From Saprospirales bacterium (GTDB lineage: Bacteria; Bacteroidota; Bacteroidia; Chitinophagales; JADJOU01), in NCBI GenBank assembly GCA_947461165.1, contig CANHJR010000059.1:1-7273 (forward strand): a stretch of DNA of 7,273 nt, written 5' to 3'. Below are positions 7,036 through 7,273 of this stretch, in pieces. The first letter of the stretch is position 1. Every line of letters begins with the position of its first letter. The translations under genes were made by a program, and so were the position numbers. Under the pieces are notes generated by a model, which saw only the letters and a program-made list of their open reading frames with translations, ran no database searches and was not told the origin of the DNA.

Positions 7036-7273
7036 TTAGTCATTCAAATCTTTGACCACTTCTTTGGTAATGTCCAGAGCAGGGTCAAAGTAAAGAAGAT
7101 TTCCATTTGTTTGATAACCAAACACGACGTCGACATTAAACTTAGCCTTGTTTTCAGTGAAGTATTTGTTCATTGTAGCATAGAGCTCAACGGTTTCTTT
7201 TTTGCTTTTTTCGCCGATTATTTTCATGGTTTCTTGTGCTTCCTTTTCCAAGGCATTCTTGCGAGCTACGAGT
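7036..7273 (-). CDS. OmpH/Skp-family periplasmic chaperone, C-terminal fragment (N-terminus beyond window)
   Basis: Only the last 78 codons are present; the reading frame is open to the right edge, so the true start lies outside and TTG at 7251 is not a start. The fragment begins with a charged, lysine- and glutamate-rich helix of the kind that forms the coiled-coil tentacles of Skp. It ends in the small beta region FNVDVVFGYQTNGNLLYFDP followed by ALDITKEVVKDLND, closely matching the C-terminal pattern of OmpH proteins (a strand, NLLY-like strand, D-x-A-x-D-I-T-x-E-V-x-x-x-L-N). Skp/OmpH chaperones hold unfolded outer-membrane proteins in the periplasm. The signal peptide expected at the N-terminus cannot be seen here. 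Confidence 0.8.
   Translation of the reverse strand, partial: LVARKNALEKEAQETMKIIGEKSKKETVELYATMNKYFTENKAKFNVDVVFGYQTNGNLLYFDPALDITKEVVKDLND

Noticed and set aside
7249..7251. TTG at 7251 as the start of a short 71-residue gene.
   Set aside because: The frame stays open to the window edge and the product matches only the C-terminal part of OmpH, so the real start is outside.

Overview
The window is AT-rich, and every gene I can support lies on the minus strand, so transcription runs from position 7273 towards 1. Three things suggest a member of the Bacteroidota: an OmpH/Skp-type periplasmic chaperone followed by a multi-pass membrane protein of unknown function, the lack of strong Shine-Dalgarno sequences, and several TAnnTTTG boxes (the -7 promoter consensus of that phylum) at sensible places. 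The placement is an inference from style and gene content; there is no rRNA or other phylogenetic marker.

Layout in the direction of transcription. (1) 7273-7036 is the C-terminal end of an OmpH/Skp-family chaperone, cut by the window edge. (2) 7011-6049 is a 320-residue polytopic membrane protein that I cannot name. (3) 5986-5330 is the B subunit of a 3-oxoacid CoA-transferase. (4) 5314-4187 is an FAD-dependent oxidoreductase of the L-2-hydroxyglutarate oxidase (LhgO) type, apparently starting at TTG. (5) After a 66-base gap with a promoter-like box comes a compact sugar-nucleotide operon: an HddA-like GHMP sugar kinase (4120-3134), glucose-1-phosphate cytidylyltransferase (3124-2342), CDP-glucose 4,6-dehydratase (2363-1296), and CDP-4-keto-6-deoxy-glucose 3-dehydrase (1299 to the left edge, lacking only its last few codons).

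The last three genes are the classic consecutive steps from glucose-1-phosphate through CDP-glucose and CDP-4-keto-6-deoxyglucose to the intermediate of CDP-3,6-dideoxyhexoses (paratose, abequose, tyvelose, ascarylose), as found in O-antigen clusters (rfbFGH / ddhABC). They overlap by 22 and 4 bases, which suggests translational coupling. The 3-dehydrase keeps both hallmarks of its unusual chemistry: a histidine where other aminotransferase-fold enzymes carry the PLP-binding lysine, and the C-X57-C-X-C-X7-C iron-sulfur motif. The kinase ahead of them suggests that the same surface polysaccharide may also need an activated heptose, but its substrate is not proven by sequence. The partner reductase, the final epimerase/reductase and the glycosyltransferases are not in the window and would be expected to the left of position 1.

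The window looks like a junction between ordinary chromosomal genes (right half) and the start of a surface-polysaccharide cluster (left half). No mobile element, CRISPR array, tRNA or rRNA is visible, no intergenic stretch reaches 100 bases, and I do not see a wholly new system.
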